Positions 1 through 7,100 of a stretch of DNA of 17,449 bases are shown here, in pieces. The stretch is taken from positions 1 to 17,449 of the forward strand of contig DAMDEV010000039.1 in the NCBI GenBank assembly GCA_032089155.1, in the 5' to 3' direction. How positions within the stretch are numbered: the stretch's first letter is position 1; every line of letters starts with the position of its first letter. The notes beneath the pieces were generated by a model that was given only the letters and a program-made list of their open reading frames with translations, ran no database searches and had not been told where the DNA came from. The position numbers were made by a program, and so were the translations under genes. This stretch comes from Faucicola sp032089155. GTDB taxonomy: Bacteria; Pseudomonadota; Gammaproteobacteria; Pseudomonadales; Moraxellaceae.

Positions 1-48
1 AGGTTGCCCACTTTTTTATTGGATTAAATTATTTGTAGTGAGTCATCA

Positions 49-669
49 ATGATAGGATTAATTCAAGGGCAAGTGCATCATCTAATGGCACCTACGGTAG
101 TGGTGATGACCACAGCGGGCATCGGGTATGAAATTGAGATGCCGCTCAATGCATTTTGCCAAGTACAATTAAATCAGTCCGTCACCTTATGGACGCATTT
201 TTTGGTACGCGAGGACGCTCAGTTGTTATTTGGGTTTTTAAGCCATAGCGATCGGGAAGTGTTTAGACTGTTGCTTAAAGTCAATGGGGTGGGGGCAAAG
301 ATGGCATTGGCGATGATGTCAACCGTAACGGTGCAGGAGTTGCACCAGTTTGTGATGAACAATGATGAGCTGGCATTGACGCGTATCCCAGGTGTCGGTA
401 AAAAAACCGCACAGCGATTGATTGTTGAATTAAAAGACAAAATCAAACACTTAGGTGATACGTCAGGTTTTGCACCTTCATTGCCATTAGCGACCGATAG
501 CGGTAATGAAGGCATTATTATTGCTGAAGTCGAAGCGGGGTTGATTGCACTAGGTTATCGCGATAAAGAAGCCCAAGCTGCGATAAAACTGGCAAAATCT
601 GGCATTGATTCACCGTTAACCATCCAAAATCTGCTGAAAGCATCTCTTAAAAATTTGGCGATGAATTAA
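49..669 (+). CDS. ruvA: Holliday junction branch migration protein RuvA
   Basis: RuvA is the DNA-binding subunit of the RuvAB complex. It grips four-way Holliday junctions as a tetramer so that the RuvB ATPase can drive branch migration during recombinational repair. The 206-residue product is close to the usual length of about 200. It has the N-terminal OB-fold domain (residues 1-62, with the family motif VREDAQLLFGF), two helix-hairpin-helix motifs (NGVGAKMAL at 79-87 and IPGVGKKTA at 113-121) and a C-terminal RuvB-contacting domain (about 155-206, including ALGYRDKEA). The start at 49 matches the family N-terminus MIG; its ribosome binding site is weak (GTGAG). ruvB does not follow: the gene ends at a terminator facing accC, so ruvB must lie elsewhere. 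Identification is secure. Confidence 0.96.
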   Translation: MIGLIQGQVHHLMAPTVVVMTTAGIGYEIEMPLNAFCQVQLNQSVTLWTHFLVREDAQLLFGFLSHSDREVFRLLLKVNGVGAKMALAMMSTVTVQELHQFVMNNDELALTRIPGVGKKTAQRLIVELKDKIKHLGDTSGFAPSLPLATDSGNEGIIIAEVEAGLIALGYRDKEAQAAIKLAKSGIDSPLTIQNLLKASLKNLAMN

Positions 670-678
670 AATTGCATA

Positions 679-710
679 AAAAAAAGAGGCTCAAATGACC
701 CTCTTTTTTT
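679..710. terminator. Bidirectional terminator between ruvA and accC
   Basis: A perfect 11-bp stem (679-689 with 700-710) closes a 10-nt loop. The stem is a run of A, then GAGG, pairing with CCTC and a run of seven T. The A/T arms give a U-tract in either direction, so it should end both ruvA from the left and accC from the right. It lies just after both stop codons. Confidence 0.85.
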
Positions 711-721
711 AACCATTAACT

Positions 722-2244
722 TTATTCTGTTTCGGTTTTTGGCGTCTCTGACTGGGATAATAAGTTTTTTTCGAGATAATGAATGTTTTGCGCTTGTTGA
801 CAAAATGCCTTGTCTTTCAAAATCACATCGCGATGCAATGGCACATTGGTTTTGATGCCGGTGATAATCAGCTCATCAAGGGCATGGCGAAGCTTGGCAA
901 TCGCTTGTTCACGGGTTTGCCCATGACAGATTAATTTGCCGATCAATGAGTCATAAAAGGTAGGAATGGCGTAGTTGGGATAAAGGTGCGAGTCAAAACG
1001 TACACCGCTACCATTTGGCATAAAAAAGTGGGTGACCGTACCGGGGGAGGGCATGAAAGTCACAGGGTCTTCGGCATTGATACGGCACTCGATGGCATGA
1101 CCGCGAATTTCTATTTCGTTTTGACGATACGATAAGCCATACCCAGATGCGATTTTAAGCTGTTCAACCACCACATCAATGCCGGTAATCATCTCGGTGA
1201 CAGGGTGCTCAACCTGTACGCGGGTATTCATCTCAATAAAGAAAAATTGCTCATCTTCATATAAAAATTCAAACGTCCCTGCACCGCGATAGTTAATTTG
1301 CTCACAAGCACGGACGCAAGCTTGCAAAATGGGCTCTTTAATATCATCAGGAATCTCTGGGGCAGGGGCTTCTTCAAGCACTTTTTGGTGACGACGTTGT
1401 AGCGAGCAATCNNNNNNNNNNNNNNNNNNNNNNNNNNNNNNNNNNNNNNNNNNNNNNNNNNNNNNNNNNNNNNNNNNNNNNNNNNNNNNNNNNNNNNNNN
1501 NNNNNNNNNNNCTGGGGCAGGGGCTTCTTCAAGCACTTTTTGGTGACGACGTTGTAGCGAGCAATCGCGATCAAATAAATGAATGGCATTGCCTTCGCCG
1601 TCACCTAACACTTGCACTTCGACATGGCGTGGGTTTTTTAAAAAGCGCTCCATATAGACGCTATCATCCCCAAACCACAATTCGGCTTCTTGTTTGGCGG
1701 CTTGCACTTGAGACAATAACTGCTCAAGGCGTTCAACCACGCGCATACCACGACCACCACCACCAGCTGCCGCTTTGATTAACAGAGGAAAGCCAATGGC
1801 TTTAGCTTGTTCTTCAGCGTTAGCCAAAGTGACGCTGCCTACTGAACCAGGGACGGTAGGCACACCGGCTTTTTTCATGGCGTTGATAGCGGATATTTTA
1901 TTACCCATTAAACGAATGTGCTCAGGCGCAGGACCTACGAAGGTTAGCCCTGCCTCTTCCACACGTTCGGCAAATTCAGCATTTTCAGATAAAAATCCAT
2001 AACCTGGGTGAATGGCATCAGCGCCAGAAATCTCTGCCGCTGTTATGATAGTATCGATATTGAGATAGCTTTGACTGGCATTGGGCTTGCCAATACAGAT
2101 GGATTCGTCAACGAATCGAAGGTGCATTAAGTTGTCATCTGCAGTTGAGTAGACGCCCACCGTTTGGATGCCAAGCTGCTTACAAGCGCGGACAATGCGA
2201 AGCGCAATTTCACCACGATTGGCGATCAGTAATTTTTTTATCAT
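722..2244 (-). CDS. accC: Biotin carboxylase subunit of acetyl-CoA carboxylase (split by assembly gap)
   Basis: AccC uses ATP and bicarbonate to carboxylate biotin on AccB, the first half-reaction of malonyl-CoA synthesis for fatty acids. The N-terminal fold starts KKLLIANRGEIALRIVRA. The ATP-grasp glycine loop GGGGRGMRVV is at 161-170, RDCSLQRRHQKV is at 226-237, and the C-terminal half carries FIEMNTRVQVEHPVTEM and GIKTNVPLH. The coding sequence is interrupted by 100 N (1412-1511) flanked by a duplicated 55 bp. As written it is 1523 nt long and out of frame. Removing the Ns and one duplicate (155 nt) leaves 1368 nt, which is 455 codons plus stop, about the E. coli length, so the break is an assembly artefact and not a pseudogene. 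The start ATG at 2244 has an AGGGA ribosome binding site 6 nt upstream. accB lies 56 bp upstream in the same operon. Confidence 0.95.
1357..1411. repeat. 55-bp duplicate, left of gap 1
   Basis: This segment is identical to 1512-1566 on the other side of the N run. On the minus strand it encodes the conserved stretch from RDCSLQRRHQKV-type sequence through EEAPAP of biotin carboxylase, which a normal AccC has only once. It is therefore read as an unmerged contig overlap, not a biological repeat. Confidence 0.95.
1412..1511. other. Assembly gap 1 (100 N) inside accC
   Basis: A run of exactly 100 undetermined bases. It is flanked by two identical 55-bp copies of accC sequence, so the true gap is probably absent (negative length) and the Ns are a scaffolding placeholder. 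Confidence 0.97.
1512..1566. repeat. 55-bp duplicate, right of gap 1
   Basis: Second identical copy of the 55-bp segment at 1357-1411. Collapsing the two restores a single continuous accC frame. Confidence 0.95.
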
Positions 2245-2300
2245 TGCTATCCCTAATTTTTATCGATAATCAAACTTCAAATAGACAAAAAAGTTAAAAA

Positions 2301-2720
2301 TTAAGACTCATAACGGACAATCGGTTGACCAAATTGTACCACATCGCCGTTTTGTACCAAGATTTCTGCAATGATACCGCTTTGGGTGGCTTCAAGCGGG
2401 TTCATAATTTTCATGGCTTCAATAATGCCTAAACTATCGCCTGCTTGTATCTGTTGACCCACCTTGATAAATGGGGCGTCATTAGGACTCGGTGCAACAT
2501 AATAGACCCCAACCATCGGTGATTTTTCTACCATGCCAGATTTTGCAGGGGCAGCATTAGTGGCTGTCGTGGTGGTCGTAGTCGCTGTGACGGGTTGAAT
2601 ATTCGCTTGCGGTAAATGGCGTGAAATAGAGACCTTTTTATCGCCATCTTGTACGGTTAATTCTGCTAACGTTCGCTCTTCCATTAAGTCAATAAGTTGT
2701 TTGATTTTACTTATATCCAT
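2301..2720 (-). CDS. accB: Biotin carboxyl carrier protein of acetyl-CoA carboxylase
   Basis: AccB carries the biotin that shuttles carboxyl groups from AccC to the AccAD carboxyltransferase in fatty acid synthesis. The 139-residue protein has the family N-terminus (MDISKIKQLIDLMEE), a flexible Thr/Ala/Pro-rich linker (about 40-60, with a run of six Thr) and a C-terminal biotinyl domain (about 65-139). The biotinylation motif is EAMKIM, with the acceptor Lys at 104; KSPMVGVYY is the matching first strand. It is somewhat shorter than the 156-residue E. coli protein because the linker is short. The ATG at 2720 is preceded by TTAAGG about 11 nt away and AGGA only 3 nt away, so the ribosome binding site is not ideal. 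accC follows after 56 bp. The 168 bp upstream, toward aroQ, holds a possible separate promoter and a 16-bp inverted repeat. Confidence 0.95.
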   Translation of the reverse strand: MDISKIKQLIDLMEERTLAELTVQDGDKKVSISRHLPQANIQPVTATTTTTTATNAAPAKSGMVEKSPMVGVYYVAPSPNDAPFIKVGQQIQAGDSLGIIEAMKIMNPLEATQSGIIAEILVQNGDVVQFGQPIVRYES

Positions 2721-2808
2721 ATCCTAACTACCTTAAAATTATACGCTTCATAGACAACGAATTCATAGATTGCCGTATTGTAACAAGATTTTTCTAAAAT
2801 AAATAGAT

Positions 2809-2840
2809 ATAGTAGGGTATATTTGTGTACGTTTGTACAC
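2809..2840 (-). promoter_or_regulatory. Possible accBC promoter overlapping a 6+4+6 inverted repeat
   Basis: On the minus strand a perfect inverted repeat GTGTAC-AAAC-GTACAC (2840-2825) lies about 105 bp before the accB start. A possible -10 box TACTAT (2814-2809) sits 17 nt from a weak -35-like TACAAA (2837-2832) inside the repeat. A regulator bound there would cover the -35 region. The inverted repeat is directly visible; the promoter assignment is weak and the regulator is unknown. Confidence 0.4.
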
Positions 2841-2888
2841 TTAAAATTTGCTGCCATGTTGCTATTTATTTTAGGCTAAATTATGTTG

Positions 2889-3377
2889 CTACTGATATTT
2901 CTGAACCAGATAATTAAACGCTGCGGTATAACCAAAAGCCCCCATACCACAGATGACGGCTTCAGCTTTGTCGCTAAAATAAGAATGCTGTCGAAATGGC
3001 TCACGCGTGTGAATATTGGAAAGATGAACTTCTATAAAAGGTTTATTTACGGCGAGTAGGGCATCGCGAATTGCTACCGATGTGTGAGTAAAGGCAGCGG
3101 GATTGATGATAATCGCGTCAATCTGCTCGTCAGGATTTGTGGTCAATAAACCGTGATGATGGATTTTGTCAATGAGGGCAGATTCTTGATTTGTTTGAAA
3201 ACAGGTGAGTTTAACTTGATGATTGCTGGCTAGTTGTCTTATATCATCTTCAATATCTTGTAGGGTTTGAAATCCATAGATTTCTGGTTCTCGCTTGCCA
3301 AGCAAATTGAGATTGGGACCATTTAGTACTAACACATGGGTTAGTTGGGTCTTTGCTATTGCTGTCGTTGTCATCAT
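2889..3377 (-). CDS. aroQ: 3-dehydroquinate dehydratase, type II
   Basis: This enzyme converts 3-dehydroquinate to 3-dehydroshikimate, the third step of the shikimate pathway to aromatic amino acids, in the cytoplasm. Family motifs are intact: NGPNLNLLGKREPEIYG (19-35, with the catalytic Tyr34 and Arg29), INPAAFTHTSVAIRDAL (91-107) and EVHLSNIHTREPFRQHS (117-133, with the catalytic His119). At 162 residues it is a little longer than most members (about 145-150), from an extended N-terminus and a short insert near GLLTTNPDEQ. Two ATG codons are adjacent; the first has an AAGGAAG ribosome binding site 5 nt upstream that overlaps the end of cca. The 10-bp gap to cca implies co-transcription. aroQ-accB-accC is a common order in gammaproteobacteria. 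Confidence 0.96.
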   Translation of the reverse strand: MMTTTAIAKTQLTHVLVLNGPNLNLLGKREPEIYGFQTLQDIEDDIRQLASNHQVKLTCFQTNQESALIDKIHHHGLLTTNPDEQIDAIIINPAAFTHTSVAIRDALLAVNKPFIEVHLSNIHTREPFRQHSYFSDKAEAVICGMGAFGYTAAFNYLVQKYQ

Positions 3378-3387
3378 GATGCTTCCT

Positions 3388-4569
3388 TTATCGTGGCTGA
3401 GTTAAAATTTCCTCAAGTTTTTGCAACCTTAACTTGTCAATGGCTTCGCCGATGTGTTTGCCGGTCAGCTCGCTTGCCACATCTTTGGCAGAAATTTGCG
3501 TTAATTGTGTTTTGATAGTGGTTAATAGCGCGGTTTGTTTGGCTAGATGATAAAGATGAACGACTTGTAAGGCTTGCTCTAAAAGTGAGGTGTCTTTAAG
3601 GCTACCGCTCAATCTTAACAGCTCAAATAATGGGTCTGCAGTTAAGTGATTAAAATTTTTTAATTCATCAAAATGCTCAAGAATAAATAACCCCAATCGC
3701 TCAGCGTTTTTTGGTACCTTTAAACCTTGGCAAAATTCTAAATACTCGCTGTTTTGGTTATTGTGTTGCTGGTGAGACTTAAAGCAGGTTGCAACTAGAG
3801 CAAACTTCATGACGTTGTCCGCGTGTTGCTCACCCGCCATTCGCAGAGCAGATAGCATCAATTGCCATTGGCTAGGATTATCATTGGATGCTTGATACAG
3901 TTTTGGCATAATGACATCGAGGACATTGAGTTGATAAAGCGTGTCAAAATAAATATCCGACCAAGCTTGCGTTAACGCTTTTGACGTCTCTGACCATACC
4001 CGTTCAGCGACAAGATGATTGAGCTCACCTGCGGCTTTCATTTGACTGGTAAGTTTCGTGGTTGACTCATCGACCGTAAATCCGAGCGGGGCATAACGAC
4101 TGGCAAAACGGGCAAGTCGCAAGACGCGTACCGGATCTTCTGTAAAAGCGATGGACACATGGCGTAATTTTTTTTGCTCAATGTCTGCTAAGCCACCATA
4201 CGGGTCGATGATATCGCGCGCATCAAACTTGCCCTGTTTAAAACCGCAGTCAAACAAGCCATTGACTTCTATGGCCATGGCATTGATGGTGAGATCGCGC
4301 CTGATTAAATCCTCTTCTAAGGTGACAGCGGCGTCAGCGTGTACGTTAAAACCAAGATAGCCGTTACCGCTTTTGCGTTCCGTGCGAGCCAGTGCATATT
4401 CGTCATGGGTCTTTGGATGTAAAAAAACCGGAAAATCGGCACCTACCTGCGAAAATCCCAGTTCAAGCATCTGCTCAGGCGTTGCGCCGACCACCACATA
4501 ATCGTGTTCAGTGACCTCTCGCGCTAATACATAATCGCGTACCGCACCACCGACCAAATAAACTTGCAT
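3388..4569 (-). CDS. cca: CCA-adding tRNA nucleotidyltransferase with degenerate HD domain
   Basis: The enzyme builds or repairs the 3' CCA end of tRNAs. The nucleotidyltransferase head is clear: YLVGGAVRD (4-12), the metal-binding pair as E21-H-D23 where E. coli has D-x-D, DEYALARTERKSG (56-68), RRDLTINAMA (90-99) and EDPVRVLRLARFASRY (144-159). The protein has 393 residues, shorter than the 412 of E. coli Cca. Relative to E. coli there is a 13-14-residue insert around 106-119. The C-terminal region that carries the HD phosphohydrolase in E. coli has lost it: the HD dyad aligns with T261-C262 and the upstream His positions are missing. CCA addition should work, but the phosphohydrolase and phosphatase side activities should not. 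It is the first gene of the run that continues into aroQ, isolated from maeB by a terminator. Confidence 0.94.
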   Translation of the reverse strand: MQVYLVGGAVRDYVLAREVTEHDYVVVGATPEQMLELGFSQVGADFPVFLHPKTHDEYALARTERKSGNGYLGFNVHADAAVTLEEDLIRRDLTINAMAIEVNGLFDCGFKQGKFDARDIIDPYGGLADIEQKKLRHVSIAFTEDPVRVLRLARFASRYAPLGFTVDESTTKLTSQMKAAGELNHLVAERVWSETSKALTQAWSDIYFDTLYQLNVLDVIMPKLYQASNDNPSQWQLMLSALRMAGEQHADNVMKFALVATCFKSHQQHNNQNSEYLEFCQGLKVPKNAERLGLFILEHFDELKNFNHLTADPLFELLRLSGSLKDTSLLEQALQVVHLYHLAKQTALLTTIKTQLTQISAKDVASELTGKHIGEAIDKLRLQKLEEILTQPR

Positions 4570-4606
4570 GACTACCCCGATGTTTTAACTAAATTAAACC
4601 CATAAA

Positions 4607-4636
4607 AAAACCAGTTTAGAGCACTAAACTGGTTTT
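4607..4636 (-). terminator. Terminator after maeB
   Basis: A perfect 13-bp stem (4607-4619 with 4624-4636) closes a 4-nt loop and is followed on the minus strand by a tract of seven T. It lies 17 nt past the maeB stop and upstream of cca, so it separates maeB from the cca-aroQ genes. Confidence 0.92.
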
Positions 4637-4652
4637 ATCAATCAGCACAAAA

Positions 4653-6959
4653 TTATTTTGCCAATTCTTGTGCTTGGGTCACCGCTACAGCAGTCATATT
4701 GACGATACGACGTGCTGTCGCAGAAGATGTCAAGATATGCACAGGTCTTTGCGCTCCCAATAACAATGGACCGACAGTAACACTATTGGTCGCGGTTTTT
4801 AGCAAGTTAAATGCGATGTTAGCCGCATCTAAGTCTGGCATGATGAGTAGGTTAGCTGAACCTGTCAACTTGCTAAATGGGAATGAGGCATGGCGGATAC
4901 GGTCATCAAGCGCGGTATCACCATGCATCTCGCCGTCAAACTCAAAATCAACATTCATATCGGTCAGTAAATCATAAACTTGACGCATTTTTTTGGCGCT
5001 TTCAAAATCAGATGAACCAAAGTTTGAATGTGATAACAATGCTACACGCGGTTCAAGACCAAAGCGGCGGACTTCTTGCGCTGCTAATACCGTCATTTCC
5101 GCTAGTTGTTCAGCGGTTGGGTCTTCATGCACATAAGTGTCAGCGATGAACAAGTTACGACCTTGAATTAATAAGGCATTTAAGGCATAAAAATCTTTAG
5201 CATCCGCTTGTTTTTTGATGACGTTTTGCACGTAGTTTAAGTGCAAGTGATATGAACCAAACGTACCACAAATCATACCGTCGGCATCGCCACGTTCAAC
5301 CATTAGCGCGCCAATCAAAGAAGTTTTACGGCGAACATCACGACGTGCCAATTCAACCGTCACACCATTGCGTTTGTTCATCTCATAATAAAACTGCCAG
5401 TAGTCTTTGTAACGTGGGTCGCTTTCGATGTTGACTAGTTCATAATTTTCACCTGCCACCATACGTAAGCCCAAGCGCTCGATTTGGTTGGCAATAATGG
5501 TTGGACGACCGACCAAGATAGGTTTTGCTAGGCCTTCATCCACCACCACTTGCACTGCCCGCAATACGTTTTCATCCTCACCTTCACAGTAAACGATACG
5601 TTTTGGTTCTTGTTTGGCACGGGTGAAAATAGGTTTCATCAAGAAGGCAGAGTTATAAACGAACTCTGAGAGTTTATCGCGATAAGCACGCATATTTTCG
5701 ATGGGTAGCGTGGCAACGCCAGAATCCATCGCAGCTTTGGCAACCGCTGGTGCAATCTCCAAAATCAAGTTTGGCTCTAGCGGTCCCGGAATTAAGTATT
5801 CACGACCAAAACGTTTGGTTTCATCCACCGTTTTTTGACCTTTTTGTGGTGTGGCTTCCACATGTGCCATGGCAGCAATGGCTCGCACACAAGCAATTTT
5901 CATCTCTTCGTTGACGGTCGTGGCACCGACGTCAAGCGCCCCACGGAAGATATACGGGAAACACAGTGCGTTGTTTACTTGGTTTGGATAGTCAGAGCGA
6001 CCTGTGGCGATAATCGCATCGGGACGCACCGCTTTGGCATCTTCAGGTAGAATTTCTGGGTTTGGATTGGCTAGGGCAAAGATAATGGGATCTTGCGCCA
6101 TGCGTTTTACCATATCTTGGGTCAGCATGCCAGCGGCAGATAGACCTAAGAACATGTCCGCGCCTTCAATCACATCCGATAAGGTTTTGGCTTCAGTATC
6201 GCGGGCATAACGCTGTTTTGACTCATCGAGGTTTGCTCGGTTGTTGGTGATAATACCTTTTGAATCGCCTACAAAGATGTGTTCTTTTTTTGCGCCCAAC
6301 GCACAAATCAAATCTAAACAAGAAATTGCTGCAGCACCTGCACCAGAGACCACAATTTTGATATCTTCGATTTTTTTGCCGGTAATTTGCAGCGCGTTTA
6401 ATAGCGCGGCAGACGCAATAATCGCGGTACCATGTTGGTCATCATGGAACACAGGGATGTTCATGCGTTTACGCAATTCTTTTTCGATATAAAAACATTC
6501 AGGGGCTTTAATATCTTCAAGATTGATACCGCCAAAGGTAGGCTCTAAAGACGCGATTGCTTCGATGAATTTATCCGGATCGTTTTGTGCCACTTCAATG
6601 TCAAACACATCAATGCCGGCAAATTTTTTGAACAGCACGCCTTTACCTTCCATCACAGGTTTTGACGCCAAAGGACCGATATTGCCGAGTCCTAAAACAG
6701 CGGTACCATTGGTCACCACCCCGACTAAGTTGCTACGAGCGGTATAAAGCGCGGCTTTTTTGGGGTCTTTTTCAATTTCTAGACAAGGTATGGCAACGCC
6801 AGGCGAATAGGCAAGTGCCAAATCCCGTTGGTTGGCAAGTGCCTTGATGGGGGTAACAGAAATTTTACCTGGGCGTGGATTGGCATGATAATGCAAGGCG
6901 GCTTGTTCAAATAATTCTTTGTCTGATAAGCCATTGTTGGTAGGCGATAATTTATCCAT
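4653..6959 (-). CDS. maeB: NADP-dependent malic enzyme with C-terminal phosphotransacetylase-like domain
   Basis: MaeB oxidatively decarboxylates malate to pyruvate with NADP, supplying NADPH and pyruvate during growth on C2 or C4 compounds. The 768-residue protein is close to E. coli MaeB (759). The malic enzyme part covers about 1-430: YSPGVA with the catalytic Tyr51, GNIGPLASKPVMEGKGVLFK (92-111), FHDDQHGTA (171-179) and a Rossmann loop SGAGAAA (205-211). The rest (about 440-768) is the phosphotransacetylase-like domain, thought to be regulatory (binding acetyl-CoA or related effectors) rather than catalytic in this family. A GAAGGA ribosome binding site sits 5-6 nt before the ATG. A terminator follows the gene directly, so it looks monocistronic. 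Confidence 0.96.
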   Translation of the reverse strand: MDKLSPTNNGLSDKELFEQAALHYHANPRPGKISVTPIKALANQRDLALAYSPGVAIPCLEIEKDPKKAALYTARSNLVGVVTNGTAVLGLGNIGPLASKPVMEGKGVLFKKFAGIDVFDIEVAQNDPDKFIEAIASLEPTFGGINLEDIKAPECFYIEKELRKRMNIPVFHDDQHGTAIIASAALLNALQITGKKIEDIKIVVSGAGAAAISCLDLICALGAKKEHIFVGDSKGIITNNRANLDESKQRYARDTEAKTLSDVIEGADMFLGLSAAGMLTQDMVKRMAQDPIIFALANPNPEILPEDAKAVRPDAIIATGRSDYPNQVNNALCFPYIFRGALDVGATTVNEEMKIACVRAIAAMAHVEATPQKGQKTVDETKRFGREYLIPGPLEPNLILEIAPAVAKAAMDSGVATLPIENMRAYRDKLSEFVYNSAFLMKPIFTRAKQEPKRIVYCEGEDENVLRAVQVVVDEGLAKPILVGRPTIIANQIERLGLRMVAGENYELVNIESDPRYKDYWQFYYEMNKRNGVTVELARRDVRRKTSLIGALMVERGDADGMICGTFGSYHLHLNYVQNVIKKQADAKDFYALNALLIQGRNLFIADTYVHEDPTAEQLAEMTVLAAQEVRRFGLEPRVALLSHSNFGSSDFESAKKMRQVYDLLTDMNVDFEFDGEMHGDTALDDRIRHASFPFSKLTGSANLLIMPDLDAANIAFNLLKTATNSVTVGPLLLGAQRPVHILTSSATARRIVNMTAVAVTQAQELAK

Positions 6960-7004
6960 AATATCCTTCGTTGCGACAGTCGTTTTCGAATCGTAGTGTT
7001 CGCT

Positions 7005-7034
7005 ATTCTAGCACTATTGACAGATTGATGACTA
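7005..7034 (-). promoter_or_regulatory. Probable maeB promoter
   Basis: On the minus strand, TAGTCA (7034-7029) and an extended -10, TGC-TAGAAT (-10 at 7010-7005), are separated by 18 nt, about 46 bp before the maeB ATG. The -35 matches the consensus at 4 of 6 bases and the -10 at 5 of 6. Confidence 0.45.
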
Positions 7035-7100
7035 GTTGAGTACCGGCAAAAAATAAAACTAGTGAGCTAAAAAATCGCGCTACCGACCTTGTCTGTCACC

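Noticed and set aside
219..515. 98-residue minus-strand frame in ruvA
   Set aside because: It is antisense to the conserved helix-hairpin-helix region of ruvA and shows no family features.
722..2244. accC as a pseudogene or two separate genes
   Set aside because: The frame break falls exactly at a 100-N gap with duplicated 55-bp flanks. Collapsing it yields a full-length biotin carboxylase with all motifs.
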